64,000 nt of DNA from Virgibacillus profundi (GTDB taxonomy: Bacteria > Bacillota > Bacilli > Bacillales > Amphibacillaceae): NCBI RefSeq assembly GCF_002287375.1, contig NZ_NPOA01000005.1:62001-126000 (forward strand), given 5' to 3'. Shown here in pieces: positions 39,872 through 50,097 of the stretch. The first letter of the stretch is position 1; each line of letters opens with the position of its first letter. A model generated the notes under the pieces. The model ran no database searches. It was not told the DNA's origin and saw nothing but the letters and a program-made list of their open reading frames with translations. The translations under genes were made by a program, and so were the position numbers.

Positions 39872-42526
39872 ATGAGATGGTATCAATTGGATGTAGATCG
39901 TGTCGAACAAAAGTTGCATGTAACAACGAACAGGGGACTTACTTCTAAACAGGTTGAACAACGTCGTAAACAATATGGATCTAATGAGTTGAGTGAACAA
40001 AAAGGAATATCGAAATGGTTAATTTTTCTAAAACAATTTCAGGATTTTATGGTATTGGTTCTACTTGCTGCAACACTTATTGCTGGTCTGCTTGGGGAAT
40101 ATATTGATGCGATTGCAATCATGGTTATCGTACTGGTTAATGGATTTATAGGTTTTTTTCAGGAACAAAAAGCAGAAAAATCCATGGAAAAATTGAAAGA
40201 GTTATCAGCACCAATGGCAAATGTGTTAAGGGAAGAAAAATGGATGAAAATTTCTTCCAAAGATGTTGTGGTTGGAGATATTGTCAAAATAACAAGCGGG
40301 GATCGTGTCCCGGCAGATATTCGAATTGTGAAATCAAGTGGGATGGAAACAGAGGAATCAGCTCTTACAGGTGAATCTCTTCCGGTAATGAAGCATGCCA
40401 CGGCAATTGTTACAGATAGTCTTGATGCTCAGGATCAAATTAATATGGGCTTTAAGGGAACATTGGTCACAAGGGGATCAGGTATTGGTATTGTGGTAGG
40501 AACTGGTATGAACACGGTTATGGGGCAGATTGCAACATTGATGATAAGTACAAAAAAAGCAATTACTCCACTGGAACGAAAACTGGCGGAACTGGGGAAA
40601 ATACTAATTGTTGTTGCTTTAGTTTTAACAGCGTTAGTGGTTACGCTTGGTGTCATGCAGGGACATCCAGTATATAATATGTTTCTGGCAGGGGTCTCCT
40701 TAGCGGTGGCAGCTATCCCGGAAGGACTGCCTGCTATTGTTACAGTTGCTCTATCTCTGGGTGTTCAAAGAATGATTAGGAAAAAGGCAATTGTACGAAA
40801 ATTATCAGCTGTGGAAACATTAGGTTGTGCTTCCGTTATTTGTTCAGATAAAACCGGAACAATGACAGAAAATCAAATGACTGTAAAAGAACTCTATATA
40901 AATGGTGAGAACTTATATGTAACTGGTGACGGCTACGATATACGCGGTGATTATTTTTTAAATAAACATAAAGTGGACAAGAGTCTTCCGAACCTGGAAT
41001 CAATGCTTTTATATGGCATGCTTTGTAATAATGCCAATTTAAATATAAAAAAGGGAAAATATTATATTGATGGAGACCCAACTGATGGTGCACTTTTGGT
41101 TGCTGCAAGAAAAATGGGTTTACAGTCAATGAATGGTGAAAAATATAAACTGATTAAGGAAATACCTTTTGATTCTGAGAGAAAACGAATGAGCGTCATA
41201 ATTGAAGATGAAAATGAAATGCGTTATTTAATTACGAAGGGTGCGCCTGATGTACTACTTCCAAGATCCATGTATCATCTGGATAAGAGTGGAAGGAAGC
41301 TTCTAAAGGAAAAAGATAAAAAGAATATAGACCAGGCAATAAACAGCATGGCTGGTAAAGCACTTAGAACAATAGCAATCGGAATGAAGCCAATTTCCAA
41401 AAATGATTCGCTCGACTCTGCATTTTTAGAAAAGGATTTAACTTTTATCGGATTATACGGGATGATAGATCCACCAAGAAAAGAAGTAAAATCTGCGATT
41501 GAAGAATGTAGACAAGCTGGAATAAAAACAGTAATGATCACAGGTGATCATGTAAAAACTGCAAGGACGATTGCGAAAAATCTTAACCTGATTCCGGAAA
41601 ATGGACTTGTTCTTGAAGGATACCAATTAAATCAAATGTCCTTAAATGAGCTTGAGGATGTAATTGAGGATACGTATGTATTTGCCAGGGTTACTCCTGA
41701 ACATAAATTAAAAATCGTTAAAGCATTTCAGGAAAAAGGCCATATTGTTGCAATGACCGGTGATGGTGTTAATGATGCACCAGCAATAAAAGCCAGTGAT
41801 ATTGGAATCAGTATGGGTATCAGCGGAACAGACGTAACAAAGGAAGCATCATCTTTAATCTTAATGGATGATAACTTTGCAACGATAAAATCAGCAATCC
41901 AGGAAGGCAGAAATATTTTTGAGAATATCCGGAAGTTTATCAGGTATTTACTAGCTTCGAATGTCGGAGAAATATTAGTTATGCTATTTGCAATGCTTTT
42001 GGCACTTCCCCTGCCTCTGGTTCCTGTACAAATATTATGGGTTAATCTGGTCACAGATGGATTGCCTGCAATGGCGCTTGGACTTGACAAGCCAGAAGAC
42101 GATGTAATGAAGAGGCGTCCAAGGAATCCGAAAGAGGGTATTTTTGCACGGGGACTGGGATATAAAATTGTTAGTAGGGGATTTTTGATTGGGATTGTAA
42201 CTCTGATCGCCTTTATGGTTGCATATCAAAATAACCCTGAAAATTTAGTATTTGGTCAAACGATGGCATTCACTACATTAGTAATGGCACAGTTAATACA
42301 TGTATTTGATTGCCGTAGCGAAAATTCGGTTTTTTCCAGAAACCCATTCGAAAATATTTATCTCGTATTAGCTGTATTATCTTCTTTACTTCTACTATTG
42401 GTAGTTATTTACTGGGAGCCTTTACAGCCGATTTTCCACACGACATTTCTTGGTTTAAGAGATTGGATGCTGATCCTTGTGTTAAGTTCCTTGCCAACGG
42501 TACTATTTGGATTTACTAAAAAATAA
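39872..42526 (+). CDS. yloB: Calcium-transporting P-type ATPase (P2A, SERCA-like)
   Basis: Membrane pump exporting Ca2+ at the cost of ATP; in B. subtilis YloB contributes to spore calcium and resistance. ATG 39872 is 8 nt after GGAGG and gives 884 residues (B. subtilis 890). Actuator motif LTGES, the M4 calcium-site segment AAIPEGLPAIVTVAL, phosphorylation motif SDKTGTMTENQ, hinge TGDGVNDAPAIKASDIGISMG, and ten hydrophobic segments. The frame continues upstream to 39857 but without a proper site. Confidence 0.95.
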   Translation: MRWYQLDVDRVEQKLHVTTNRGLTSKQVEQRRKQYGSNELSEQKGISKWLIFLKQFQDFMVLVLLAATLIAGLLGEYIDAIAIMVIVLVNGFIGFFQEQKAEKSMEKLKELSAPMANVLREEKWMKISSKDVVVGDIVKITSGDRVPADIRIVKSSGMETEESALTGESLPVMKHATAIVTDSLDAQDQINMGFKGTLVTRGSGIGIVVGTGMNTVMGQIATLMISTKKAITPLERKLAELGKILIVVALVLTALVVTLGVMQGHPVYNMFLAGVSLAVAAIPEGLPAIVTVALSLGVQRMIRKKAIVRKLSAVETLGCASVICSDKTGTMTENQMTVKELYINGENLYVTGDGYDIRGDYFLNKHKVDKSLPNLESMLLYGMLCNNANLNIKKGKYYIDGDPTDGALLVAARKMGLQSMNGEKYKLIKEIPFDSERKRMSVIIEDENEMRYLITKGAPDVLLPRSMYHLDKSGRKLLKEKDKKNIDQAINSMAGKALRTIAIGMKPISKNDSLDSAFLEKDLTFIGLYGMIDPPRKEVKSAIEECRQAGIKTVMITGDHVKTARTIAKNLNLIPENGLVLEGYQLNQMSLNELEDVIEDTYVFARVTPEHKLKIVKAFQEKGHIVAMTGDGVNDAPAIKASDIGISMGISGTDVTKEASSLILMDDNFATIKSAIQEGRNIFENIRKFIRYLLASNVGEILVMLFAMLLALPLPLVPVQILWVNLVTDGLPAMALGLDKPEDDVMKRRPRNPKEGIFARGLGYKIVSRGFLIGIVTLIAFMVAYQNNPENLVFGQTMAFTTLVMAQLIHVFDCRSENSVFSRNPFENIYLVLAVLSSLLLLLVVIYWEPLQPIFHTTFLGLRDWMLILVLSSLPTVLFGFTKK

Positions 42527-42536
42527 TAGAAGTTTT

Positions 42537-42580
42537 AAACCCGAAATTAAGGTAATCTCCTATTTCGGGTTTTATATTTT
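42537..42580 (+). terminator. Terminator after the P-type ATPase
   Basis: AAACCCGAAAT (42537-42547) pairs with ATTTCGGGTTT (42562-42572) followed by a T-rich tract. Confidence 0.85.
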
Positions 42581-42657
42581 GGTGAATCATTGATATAATG
42601 GAGATTCATTATAAATTAAAAGTGTTTTTTAACAGAAAAAAATGTTGTTTATGCTAC

Positions 42658-43136
42658 AAAAGATATAGAATGCGGAATAACTTTTAATGATAATAAGTGC
42701 TAAATCTACCGCTACGGAAACACACTTCGCTTTCCGCGGGCGGCTGATGAGCCTCCTCGAGCTGACGCTCTCCGGGGTCTCATCTAGGCCTTTCCTCCCG
42801 CAGGAGTCTTCGTGTGTTTCCTCCGCTGGCAATATACTTTCATCTTCAAAAAGTGATCTGCCACTTAATTGAATCAAACAAGTGATATCCTCTTTTGTGG
42901 CGGTTGATTGAAGCGTAGGGCAGTCGACTCCTGCGGGAATAGCACGTGTCCGAAGACCCCGCAGAGTGGTTTTCTCGAGGAGGCTGAGGCCGTGCCCGCG
43001 GAAAGCGACTGCCCGAAGCGGAAATCAACATAGCAGTTACTTCGCATTTTATATCTACTACGGGGATTAAAAAAGGTAACAAATGGTTTCGATGGGGCGA
43101 ACGAAGAGTAGTCCCAATCCTTACGAAAAGAGCTTA
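42658..43136. repeat. Long palindromic repeat element, copy 3
   Basis: About 480 bp. The right terminal repeat is intact (ends CGAAAAGAGCTTA), the left outer repeat is missing; an inner inverted repeat survives (AGATATAGAATGCGG from 42661 against CGCATTTTATATCT, 43043-43056). Left arm stem: GGAAACACAC (42716-42725) with GTGTGTTTCC (42812-42821). Right arm stem: GGGCAGTCG (42918-42926) with CGACTGCCC (43006-43014), plus outer GTTGATT (42903-42909) with AATCAAC (43023-43029). It sits directly upstream of yicC. Confidence 0.9.
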
Positions 43137-43145
43137 ATTTAATAA

Positions 43146-43154
43146 TGATATAAT
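43146..43154 (+). promoter_or_regulatory. Candidate extended -10 promoter of yicC at the edge of repeat copy 3
   Basis: TGATATAAT is an exact extended -10 beginning 10 nt after the end of the repeat element. Transcription would start near 43161, only about 13 nt before the yicC start, so this may be minor or the gene may be read from further upstream. Confidence 0.35.
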
Positions 43155-43173
43155 TATATTGGATGTGTTTGTT

Positions 43174-44055
43174 ATGGGAGTAAGTATGACAGGGTATGGG
43201 AGTAGTACCGAAAACATTGGTGATACAGCAATTACAGTTGAAATAAGAAGTGTTAATCATCGATACTTAGACTTTTCAGCGAAAATCCCCCGTTCATTTC
43301 TATTTCTGGAAGATAAAATTAAAAGAATAATCCAGTCTTATTTTGAGCGGGGCAGGATCGAAGTATATATTGAAATAGCGGGAGACAGATTTGTTCAAAA
43401 AAACCTACAAACAGATTGGGACTTGATGGATCAATTTATTAATCAAATCAATACAGCAAAAGACCGTTATCATCTTTCAGGAGAGCTTCCTGCAACAATA
43501 CTTACCGCACTTCCCGAGATGATTACAGTACAGGAAATAGAACAGCAGCCGGACGACTTAAATGCATCTATTCTAAGTAATACGGAACTGGCTTGTATTC
43601 AAGTATTGAAAATGCGGGAAGAAGAAGGTGCATTCCTGCTCAAAGATTTAAAAGAAAGAATTGCTTCGATTGAAAATACTGTTTTGTTATTGCAGAATAG
43701 ACGTACAAACGTAATCGAAGAATATCGCAGGCGAATTCAAAAACGTATCGAAGAACAGTTAATTGATACTGTTTCCATTGATCATGCACGTCTACACCAG
43801 GAAATTGTGCTGCTGGCTGAGAAAGGGGATATTACTGAGGAGATAACCCGTCTCTTGAGTCATGTTGATCATTTTATGGAAACAATAAACAAAAGCGGGG
43901 CGATTGGTCGGAAATTAGATTTTATAGTTCAGGAAATGCACCGAGAAGCAAATACGATTGGTTCCAAGTCCACAGACCCTGAAATTAGTGAAAGTACGGT
44001 ATTACTAAAGGGAGAAATTGAAAGAATTAAAGAACAACTGCAAAATATTGAATAA
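43174..44055 (+). CDS. yicC: YicC/YloC family endoribonuclease-like protein
   Basis: 293 residues from ATG 43174 (B. subtilis YloC 291). Starts with the family signature VSMTGYGSSTENIGDTAI and RSVNHRYLDFSAKIPRSFLFLEDKIK, and ends with the DUF1732 region GRKLDFIVQEMHREANTIGSKSTDPEIS. The E. coli homologue has been reported to act as a ribonuclease; the role in Firmicutes is less clear. The start has only a weak GGATGTG site. First gene of the yicC-remA-gmk-rpoZ group. Confidence 0.92.
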   Translation: MGVSMTGYGSSTENIGDTAITVEIRSVNHRYLDFSAKIPRSFLFLEDKIKRIIQSYFERGRIEVYIEIAGDRFVQKNLQTDWDLMDQFINQINTAKDRYHLSGELPATILTALPEMITVQEIEQQPDDLNASILSNTELACIQVLKMREEEGAFLLKDLKERIASIENTVLLLQNRRTNVIEEYRRRIQKRIEEQLIDTVSIDHARLHQEIVLLAEKGDITEEITRLLSHVDHFMETINKSGAIGRKLDFIVQEMHREANTIGSKSTDPEISESTVLLKGEIERIKEQLQNIE

Positions 44056-44058
44056 AGT

Positions 44059-44088
44059 TTGAGTTTTGCAGTAGTTTGTACTTATAAT
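44059..44088 (+). promoter_or_regulatory. Candidate SigA promoter of remA
   Basis: TTGAGT (44059-44064), 18 nt, TATAAT (44083-44088), just after yicC and about 100 nt before the remA start. Confidence 0.5.
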
Positions 44089-44190
44089 AAACTTATTGGA
44101 GAAAACTAGTTGGACGGAATTATTTTAGTAATGAAGTATATATAGATAAAATTTGTTAAGGAAACAGTAACATCTAAGGGGGAAGTATTT

Positions 44191-44451
44191 TTGGGATTGC
44201 AATTAATTAATATAGGATTTGGTAATGTTGTTTCTGCAAATCGGGTAATTTCGATTGTATCACCGGAATCAGCGCCAATTAAACGAATCATCACTGTAGC
44301 AAGGGATAATAACAAATTGGTAGATGCAACATATGGTAGACGGACAAGAGCTGTAATTATTACAGATAGTGATCATGTTGTATTATCTGCCGTACAGCCT
44401 GAAACTGTTGGGCAGCGAGTATTAAGTCATGAAGAAATTACGGACGAATAG
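44191..44451 (+). CDS. remA: Extracellular matrix regulator RemA
   Basis: 86-residue DNA-binding protein (DUF370) that activates biofilm matrix and osmoprotection operons in B. subtilis. Highly conserved: [55 protein letters not shown]. The start is TTG 44191 after AAGGGGG. It lies between yicC and gmk as in B. subtilis. Confidence 0.96.
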   Translation: MGLQLINIGFGNVVSANRVISIVSPESAPIKRIITVARDNNKLVDATYGRRTRAVIITDSDHVVLSAVQPETVGQRVLSHEEITDE

Positions 44452-45290
<839 letters not shown>

Positions 45291-45305
45291 GAAAATAATA
45301 AGTTC

Positions 45306-45336
45306 GCCCTCGCACTTTTTACTTGCGAGGGCTTTT
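45306..45336 (+). terminator. Terminator after rpoZ
   Basis: GCCCTCGCA (45306-45314) pairs perfectly with TGCGAGGGC (45324-45332) followed by TTTT. Confidence 0.9.
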
Positions 45337-45423
45337 AATATCCTTTGCAATCCTTTTTAAAAGATGTTGTTACGTATTTATGATATAAATAAACTAGAGA
45401 ATAAGTTGAGAGGGGTTACACAA

Positions 45424-46635
45424 ATGGTTAACAAAAAGAACATTCTATTAGGTGTCTCCGGTGGAATTGCAGCATATAAAGCATGTGCCCTGACAAGTAA
45501 ATTAACACAAGCTGGAGCCAATGTAAAAGTGATGATGACAGATAGTGCGACTAAATTTGTTTCTCCTTTAACATTTCAGGCATTATCCAGAAACCCTGTT
45601 TATATAGATACGTTCGATGAAAAGGACCCACAAAAAATTGCTCATATTGATCTGGCAGATTGGGCAGAAATAGCATTGATTGCCCCGGCAACTGCTAATA
45701 TAATTGGAAAAATAGCAAACGGCATAGCTGATGATATGCTTTCTACAACATTATTGGCTACAAGGGCAGATGTTTATATTGCCCCGGCGATGAATGTGCA
45801 TATGTATGCACATCCCGCTGTCATTAACAATATGAAGCAACTGGAACAATGGGGATATAATTTTATTGAACCAGGTGATGGTTATTTAGCTTGTGGCTAT
45901 GTAGGAAAAGGGCGCCTGGAAGAACCTGAAAGCATTATTAAAGCAGTTGAAAATCATCAACAGTCTGCACATAAGATTCTTACAGGAAAAAAAGTTCTGA
46001 TTTCTGCTGGTCCAACACAGGAACAAATTGATCCGGTCCGCTTTTTTACAAATCGATCATCAGGCAAAATGGGATTTGCCCTTGCAGAAACGGCTGCTGA
46101 TTACGGTGCTGAAGTTACACTTGTGGCAGGACCCGTTGCACTTCAAATATCCAATCATTTAATTAACAGAATTAATGTAACTACAGCTGAGGAAATGTAT
46201 GATGCAATGCATAGTCATTTTCCGTCAAGTGATATTGTTATTAAGGCTGCTGCAGTTGCTGATTACCGTCCGAAGCAGGTTTATGATCAGAAAATGAAGA
46301 AACAGGCTGGTGATTGGAATATTGAAATGGAGCGAACGAAAGACATCCTACAATCACTTGGAGAAATAAAAACAGATCAATATTTGGTTGGTTTTGCAGC
46401 AGAAACGACAAACCCCTTGGCGTATGGAATGAAAAAACTTCAGAAGAAGAAGTTGGATGCCGTTGCTATTAACAATGTATCAGTCGAAGGGGCCGGGTTT
46501 GGTGGAGATACAAATATTGTGACATATATTAATAAAAACCAGGAGACTGATGAAATTACGCTTGCCTCCAAAAGAGAAGTTGCAGAAAAAATATGGAGAT
46601 TAATTGATCGTGATATAAAGGATGAATCCCAGTGA
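45424..46635 (+). CDS. coaBC: Bifunctional phosphopantothenoylcysteine decarboxylase/synthetase
   Basis: Two steps of coenzyme A synthesis. ATG 45424 after GAGAGGGG gives 403 residues (B. subtilis 406); the open frame upstream to 45364 is not family-like. CoaC flavoprotein domain (about 1-190) with GVSGGIAAYKA, PATANIIGKIANGIADD and APAMNVHMY; CoaB domain with SAGPTQEQIDPVRF, NRSSGKMG and AAAVADYRP. A TGATATAAA extended -10-like sequence lies at 45381-45389. Overlaps priA by 4 nt. Confidence 0.96.
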   Translation: MVNKKNILLGVSGGIAAYKACALTSKLTQAGANVKVMMTDSATKFVSPLTFQALSRNPVYIDTFDEKDPQKIAHIDLADWAEIALIAPATANIIGKIANGIADDMLSTTLLATRADVYIAPAMNVHMYAHPAVINNMKQLEQWGYNFIEPGDGYLACGYVGKGRLEEPESIIKAVENHQQSAHKILTGKKVLISAGPTQEQIDPVRFFTNRSSGKMGFALAETAADYGAEVTLVAGPVALQISNHLINRINVTTAEEMYDAMHSHFPSSDIVIKAAAVADYRPKQVYDQKMKKQAGDWNIEMERTKDILQSLGEIKTDQYLVGFAAETTNPLAYGMKKLQKKKLDAVAINNVSVEGAGFGGDTNIVTYINKNQETDEITLASKREVAEKIWRLIDRDIKDESQ

Positions 46636-49040
46636 ATATAGCAAAAGTTATCGTCGATATTCCTGTCAGTTCCATAAACCAAACATTTGACTATCTAATA
46701 CCGGAAAAATTCCAGGATATCTTGTCCATTGGTATGAGAGTTATTGTTCCATTTGGTCCAAGAAAAATTATGGGGTTTGTTGTGGACCGAACGTCAGAAT
46801 CGGCTTTTGATAAATTAAAGGAAATATCAGATGTATTAGATCTAACACCAGCACTTACTACTGAATTACTAGATCTGGGTAGATGGGTAGCAAATGAAAC
46901 TGTAAGTTTTTATATAACAGCATTACAGGCAATGCTGCCACAGGTGTTGAAAGCTAAATATAAAAAAGAATTAGTGCGAATGACAGATTCAGAGCTGCCA
47001 CCTTATCTGGAAGAGCTTTTTTCCGGAAGAGATGTAATAGCATACGAGGAATTTGAAGGGTCGGTAATTAGTTATTATCAGCTTCAAAAGGCAGTACAGG
47101 ATGGAGATATTTCGATAGACTACTTAGTGAAATCTAAAATCACAAAAAAACATGTGACCATGATTGCACCTTCCCGTGATCTGCATTTATTAGAGGAAGC
47201 ATTACAGGATTTATCCAAAAATGCAAAAAAACAAAAACAGTTGCTCCAGTATTTTCTTGAGAATTCGGAGCCTATTGAGAAGAAATTATTACTTGAAAGA
47301 CTGCAAACTACCAATCAAACAGTAAAAATATTAATAGATAAAGCACTACTGAAATCCTATCAGGTTGAAGTATACCGTAATCCATATGACGATGATGCTT
47401 TTCAAAGAACTACTGAGCTGGAGCTAACTGATGAACAGGAAATTGCAATCAAACCAATAAAAGAGAATATCGCTAATAACAGGCATGATGTGTTCCTTTT
47501 ACACGGAGTAACCGGCAGTGGAAAGACGGAAATTTATTTACAGGCAATTCAGGATGTGATTACTAAAGGAGAGGAAGCAATTGTTCTGGTTCCGGAAATT
47601 TCACTCACCCCACAGATGGTGAACCGGTTTAAGGGGAGATTCGGATCTAAAGTTGCAGTAATGCACAGTGCATTGTCAGCAGGAGAAAAATTCGATGAAT
47701 GGCGACGAATCCAACGAAAAGAAGTCCAGGTTGTTGTCGGCGCAAGATCAGCAATTTATGCTCCGTTTGAAAATATCGGCATCATTATCATTGATGAGGA
47801 ACATGAAACAACATATAAGCAGGAGGATCAGCCGAGGTATCATGCACGTGATGTTGCAATTTATCGCGGGAAGACACATGAATGTCCAGTGATTTTGGGA
47901 AGTGCCACCCCGACACTTGAATCCTATGCAAGGGCACAAAAAGGTGTTTATAAGCTGGCCACTTTAAGCAAGCGTACAAATGAAAAAGCAATGCCTGAGG
48001 TTGAAATTGTTGATATGAGAGATGAATTACATGCAGGTAATCGTACAATGTTTTCCCGTGAGTTAAAAGATAAAATTGAACATTGTATTCAAAAAGGGGA
48101 ACAAATTGTTTTACTTTTGAACAGACGCGGTTATTCAACATTTGTAATGTGCCGGGATTGTGGTCATGTAAAAGAATGCCCACATTGTGACATCGCACTA
48201 ACTTATCATAAAAATAGCAATCAATTAAAATGTCATTATTGTTCCTATGAGGAACCAATGCCCATGAATTGTCCGGAATGCACAAGTGATTTAATCCGCT
48301 ATTTCGGAACCGGAACACAGCGTGTGGAGGAGGCTTTAACTAAACTAATTCCAGAAGCGAGTGTTATTCGAATGGATGTGGATACAACCCGTAGAAAGGG
48401 ATCCCATGAGAAATTGCTCAATCAATTTGCTGAAAAACAAGCAGACATATTACTGGGTACACAAATGATTGCAAAAGGATTGGACTTTGGGAATGTTACA
48501 TTAGTCGGTGTCCTAACAGCAGACTCGATGCTTCATTTACCAGATTTTCGCTCCTCTGAAAAGACATTCCAATTATTAACACAAGTAAGTGGACGTGCAG
48601 GCAGACATGAATTACCTGGTGAAGTAATCGTTCAAACATACACACCGGATCATTACAGTATTGAACTTGCAAGTAAATACAATTTTAATGATTTTTATAA
48701 AAAGGAAATGACTACAAGAAAAACATTCCAATATCCTCCGTATGTTTTTCTGGCTTTATTAACAATTTCACATCAGAATAAAGTAAAAGCGGTCCAGACG
48801 GCACAAAAGATTGTTCAGCTGCTCATGAAAAATATACAGAATGATACCGTTGTTTTAGGACCCACGCCATCACCTATACTACGAGTGAAAGATAGATATC
48901 GCTACCAATGCATGATAAAATACAAAAATGAGCCACAATTACGTTCCTATATAAATAAAATACTGGATCTATTTGCAGAAGAATCCCGTAAAGAAGATCT
49001 GCTGATCACAGTAGACATGCAACCATACCATTTTATGTAG
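46632..49040 (+). CDS. priA: Primosomal replication protein N' (PriA helicase)
   Basis: Superfamily 2 helicase that restarts stalled forks by loading the primosome. 802 residues. N-terminal DNA-binding domain, Walker A GVTGSGKTE, DEEH box (IIIDEEHETTYKQ), eight zinc-ligand cysteines in CRDCGHVKECPHCD...CHYCSYEEPMPMNCPEC, and motif V/VI QMIAKGLDFGNVTL and QVSGRAGR. GTG 46632 overlaps the coaBC stop. In B. subtilis def follows; here it does not. Confidence 0.97.
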   Translation: MNIAKVIVDIPVSSINQTFDYLIPEKFQDILSIGMRVIVPFGPRKIMGFVVDRTSESAFDKLKEISDVLDLTPALTTELLDLGRWVANETVSFYITALQAMLPQVLKAKYKKELVRMTDSELPPYLEELFSGRDVIAYEEFEGSVISYYQLQKAVQDGDISIDYLVKSKITKKHVTMIAPSRDLHLLEEALQDLSKNAKKQKQLLQYFLENSEPIEKKLLLERLQTTNQTVKILIDKALLKSYQVEVYRNPYDDDAFQRTTELELTDEQEIAIKPIKENIANNRHDVFLLHGVTGSGKTEIYLQAIQDVITKGEEAIVLVPEISLTPQMVNRFKGRFGSKVAVMHSALSAGEKFDEWRRIQRKEVQVVVGARSAIYAPFENIGIIIIDEEHETTYKQEDQPRYHARDVAIYRGKTHECPVILGSATPTLESYARAQKGVYKLATLSKRTNEKAMPEVEIVDMRDELHAGNRTMFSRELKDKIEHCIQKGEQIVLLLNRRGYSTFVMCRDCGHVKECPHCDIALTYHKNSNQLKCHYCSYEEPMPMNCPECTSDLIRYFGTGTQRVEEALTKLIPEASVIRMDVDTTRRKGSHEKLLNQFAEKQADILLGTQMIAKGLDFGNVTLVGVLTADSMLHLPDFRSSEKTFQLLTQVSGRAGRHELPGEVIVQTYTPDHYSIELASKYNFNDFYKKEMTTRKTFQYPPYVFLALLTISHQNKVKAVQTAQKIVQLLMKNIQNDTVVLGPTPSPILRVKDRYRYQCMIKYKNEPQLRSYINKILDLFAEESRKEDLLITVDMQPYHFM

Positions 49041-49157
49041 AGTTAGCAAAGGAAGCTGTTTCCGTAGCGGTCAATGAGATCTACTACCATTGATTTTATG
49101 TCGTCAATTGCAAAGGATAAAAAGCAAGAAATCATAAAAAGAAAGTAGGTTATTTAT

Positions 49158-50096
49158 ATGAAACGAGTTGTTTTTATGGGGACACCTGATTTTTCTGTTC
49201 CTATTTTGCAAACATTAGTGAATTCGGAATATGAGGTTGTCCTCGTTGTTTCTCAACCGGATCGTCCTAAGGGGAGAAAACGTGTGATCACACCCCCACC
49301 AGTAAAAGTTGAAGCAGCAAAACATCAGATTCCTGTATTTCAACCGGAGAAGTTAAAAGATAATTATGAAGAAATTCTACAGTATAACCCAGATCTAATT
49401 GTTACAGCAGCATATGGACAGCTACTGCCAAATGCATTACTGGAATTTCCTGAATTTGGATGTATCAATGTTCATGCATCATTACTTCCGGAATTACGCG
49501 GAGGTGCGCCAATTCATTATGCCATCATGCAGGGAAAAAAAGAAACAGGCATAACTATCATGTATATGGTTGAAAAATTGGATGCCGGGGATATGCTTAC
49601 ACAGGTATCTATTCCAATTGAAATAGTTGATCATGTTGGGTCAATGCATGATAAGCTATCCAAAGCAGGGGCAAAATTACTACTTGAAACACTGCCATTA
49701 TTATTTGAAAGTAAAACTGCACCAATCAAGCAGGATGATAGCAAAGCAACATTTGCAACGAATATTAAAAGAGAACAAGAGAAGATTGATTGGTCAAAAA
49801 GTAATGAGGAAATTTATAATCACATTCGCGGATTACATCCGTGGCCGGTTGCCTTTACTACATATGAAGAAAAAAACATGAAACTCTGGTGGGGAAAGCC
49901 TGATAATACAACATATGATGGTACTCCAGGGGAAATCATTCATAAAGATACAAAAGGTTTTATAGTTGTTTGTGGTAATCAAAAAGGAATACGAATGACG
50001 GAAATTCAACCTGCAGGAAAAAAAAGAATGACTGTTGAAGAATATTTAAAAGGTTCAAATGATCGAATTAAAATAGGTACAGTGATGGGTGAATGA
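49158..50096 (+). CDS. fmt: Methionyl-tRNA formyltransferase
   Basis: Formylates initiator Met-tRNA. 312 residues. N-terminal Rossmann domain [11 protein letters not shown], catalytic [20 protein letters not shown] (Asn, His) and the Asp in [11 protein letters not shown]; the C-terminal OB-like domain starts about residue 205. Deformylase gene def, its usual upstream neighbour, is absent from the 117-nt gap after priA. The 3' end is coupled to rsmB. Confidence 0.97.
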   Translation: MKRVVFMGTPDFSVPILQTLVNSEYEVVLVVSQPDRPKGRKRVITPPPVKVEAAKHQIPVFQPEKLKDNYEEILQYNPDLIVTAAYGQLLPNALLEFPEFGCINVHASLLPELRGGAPIHYAIMQGKKETGITIMYMVEKLDAGDMLTQVSIPIEIVDHVGSMHDKLSKAGAKLLLETLPLLFESKTAPIKQDDSKATFATNIKREQEKIDWSKSNEEIYNHIRGLHPWPVAFTTYEEKNMKLWWGKPDNTTYDGTPGEIIHKDTKGFIVVCGNQKGIRMTEIQPAGKKRMTVEEYLKGSNDRIKIGTVMGE

Positions 50097-50097
50097 T

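Noticed and set aside
42629-43082. Open frames of 60-130 codons before yicC
   Set aside because: All are within repeat copy 3 and lack initiation signals; the 128-codon minus-strand frame also runs into the yicC coding region.
47788-48318. 176-codon minus-strand open frame opposite priA
   Set aside because: Antisense shadow of a well conserved helicase region; composition and lack of a ribosome binding site argue against coding.
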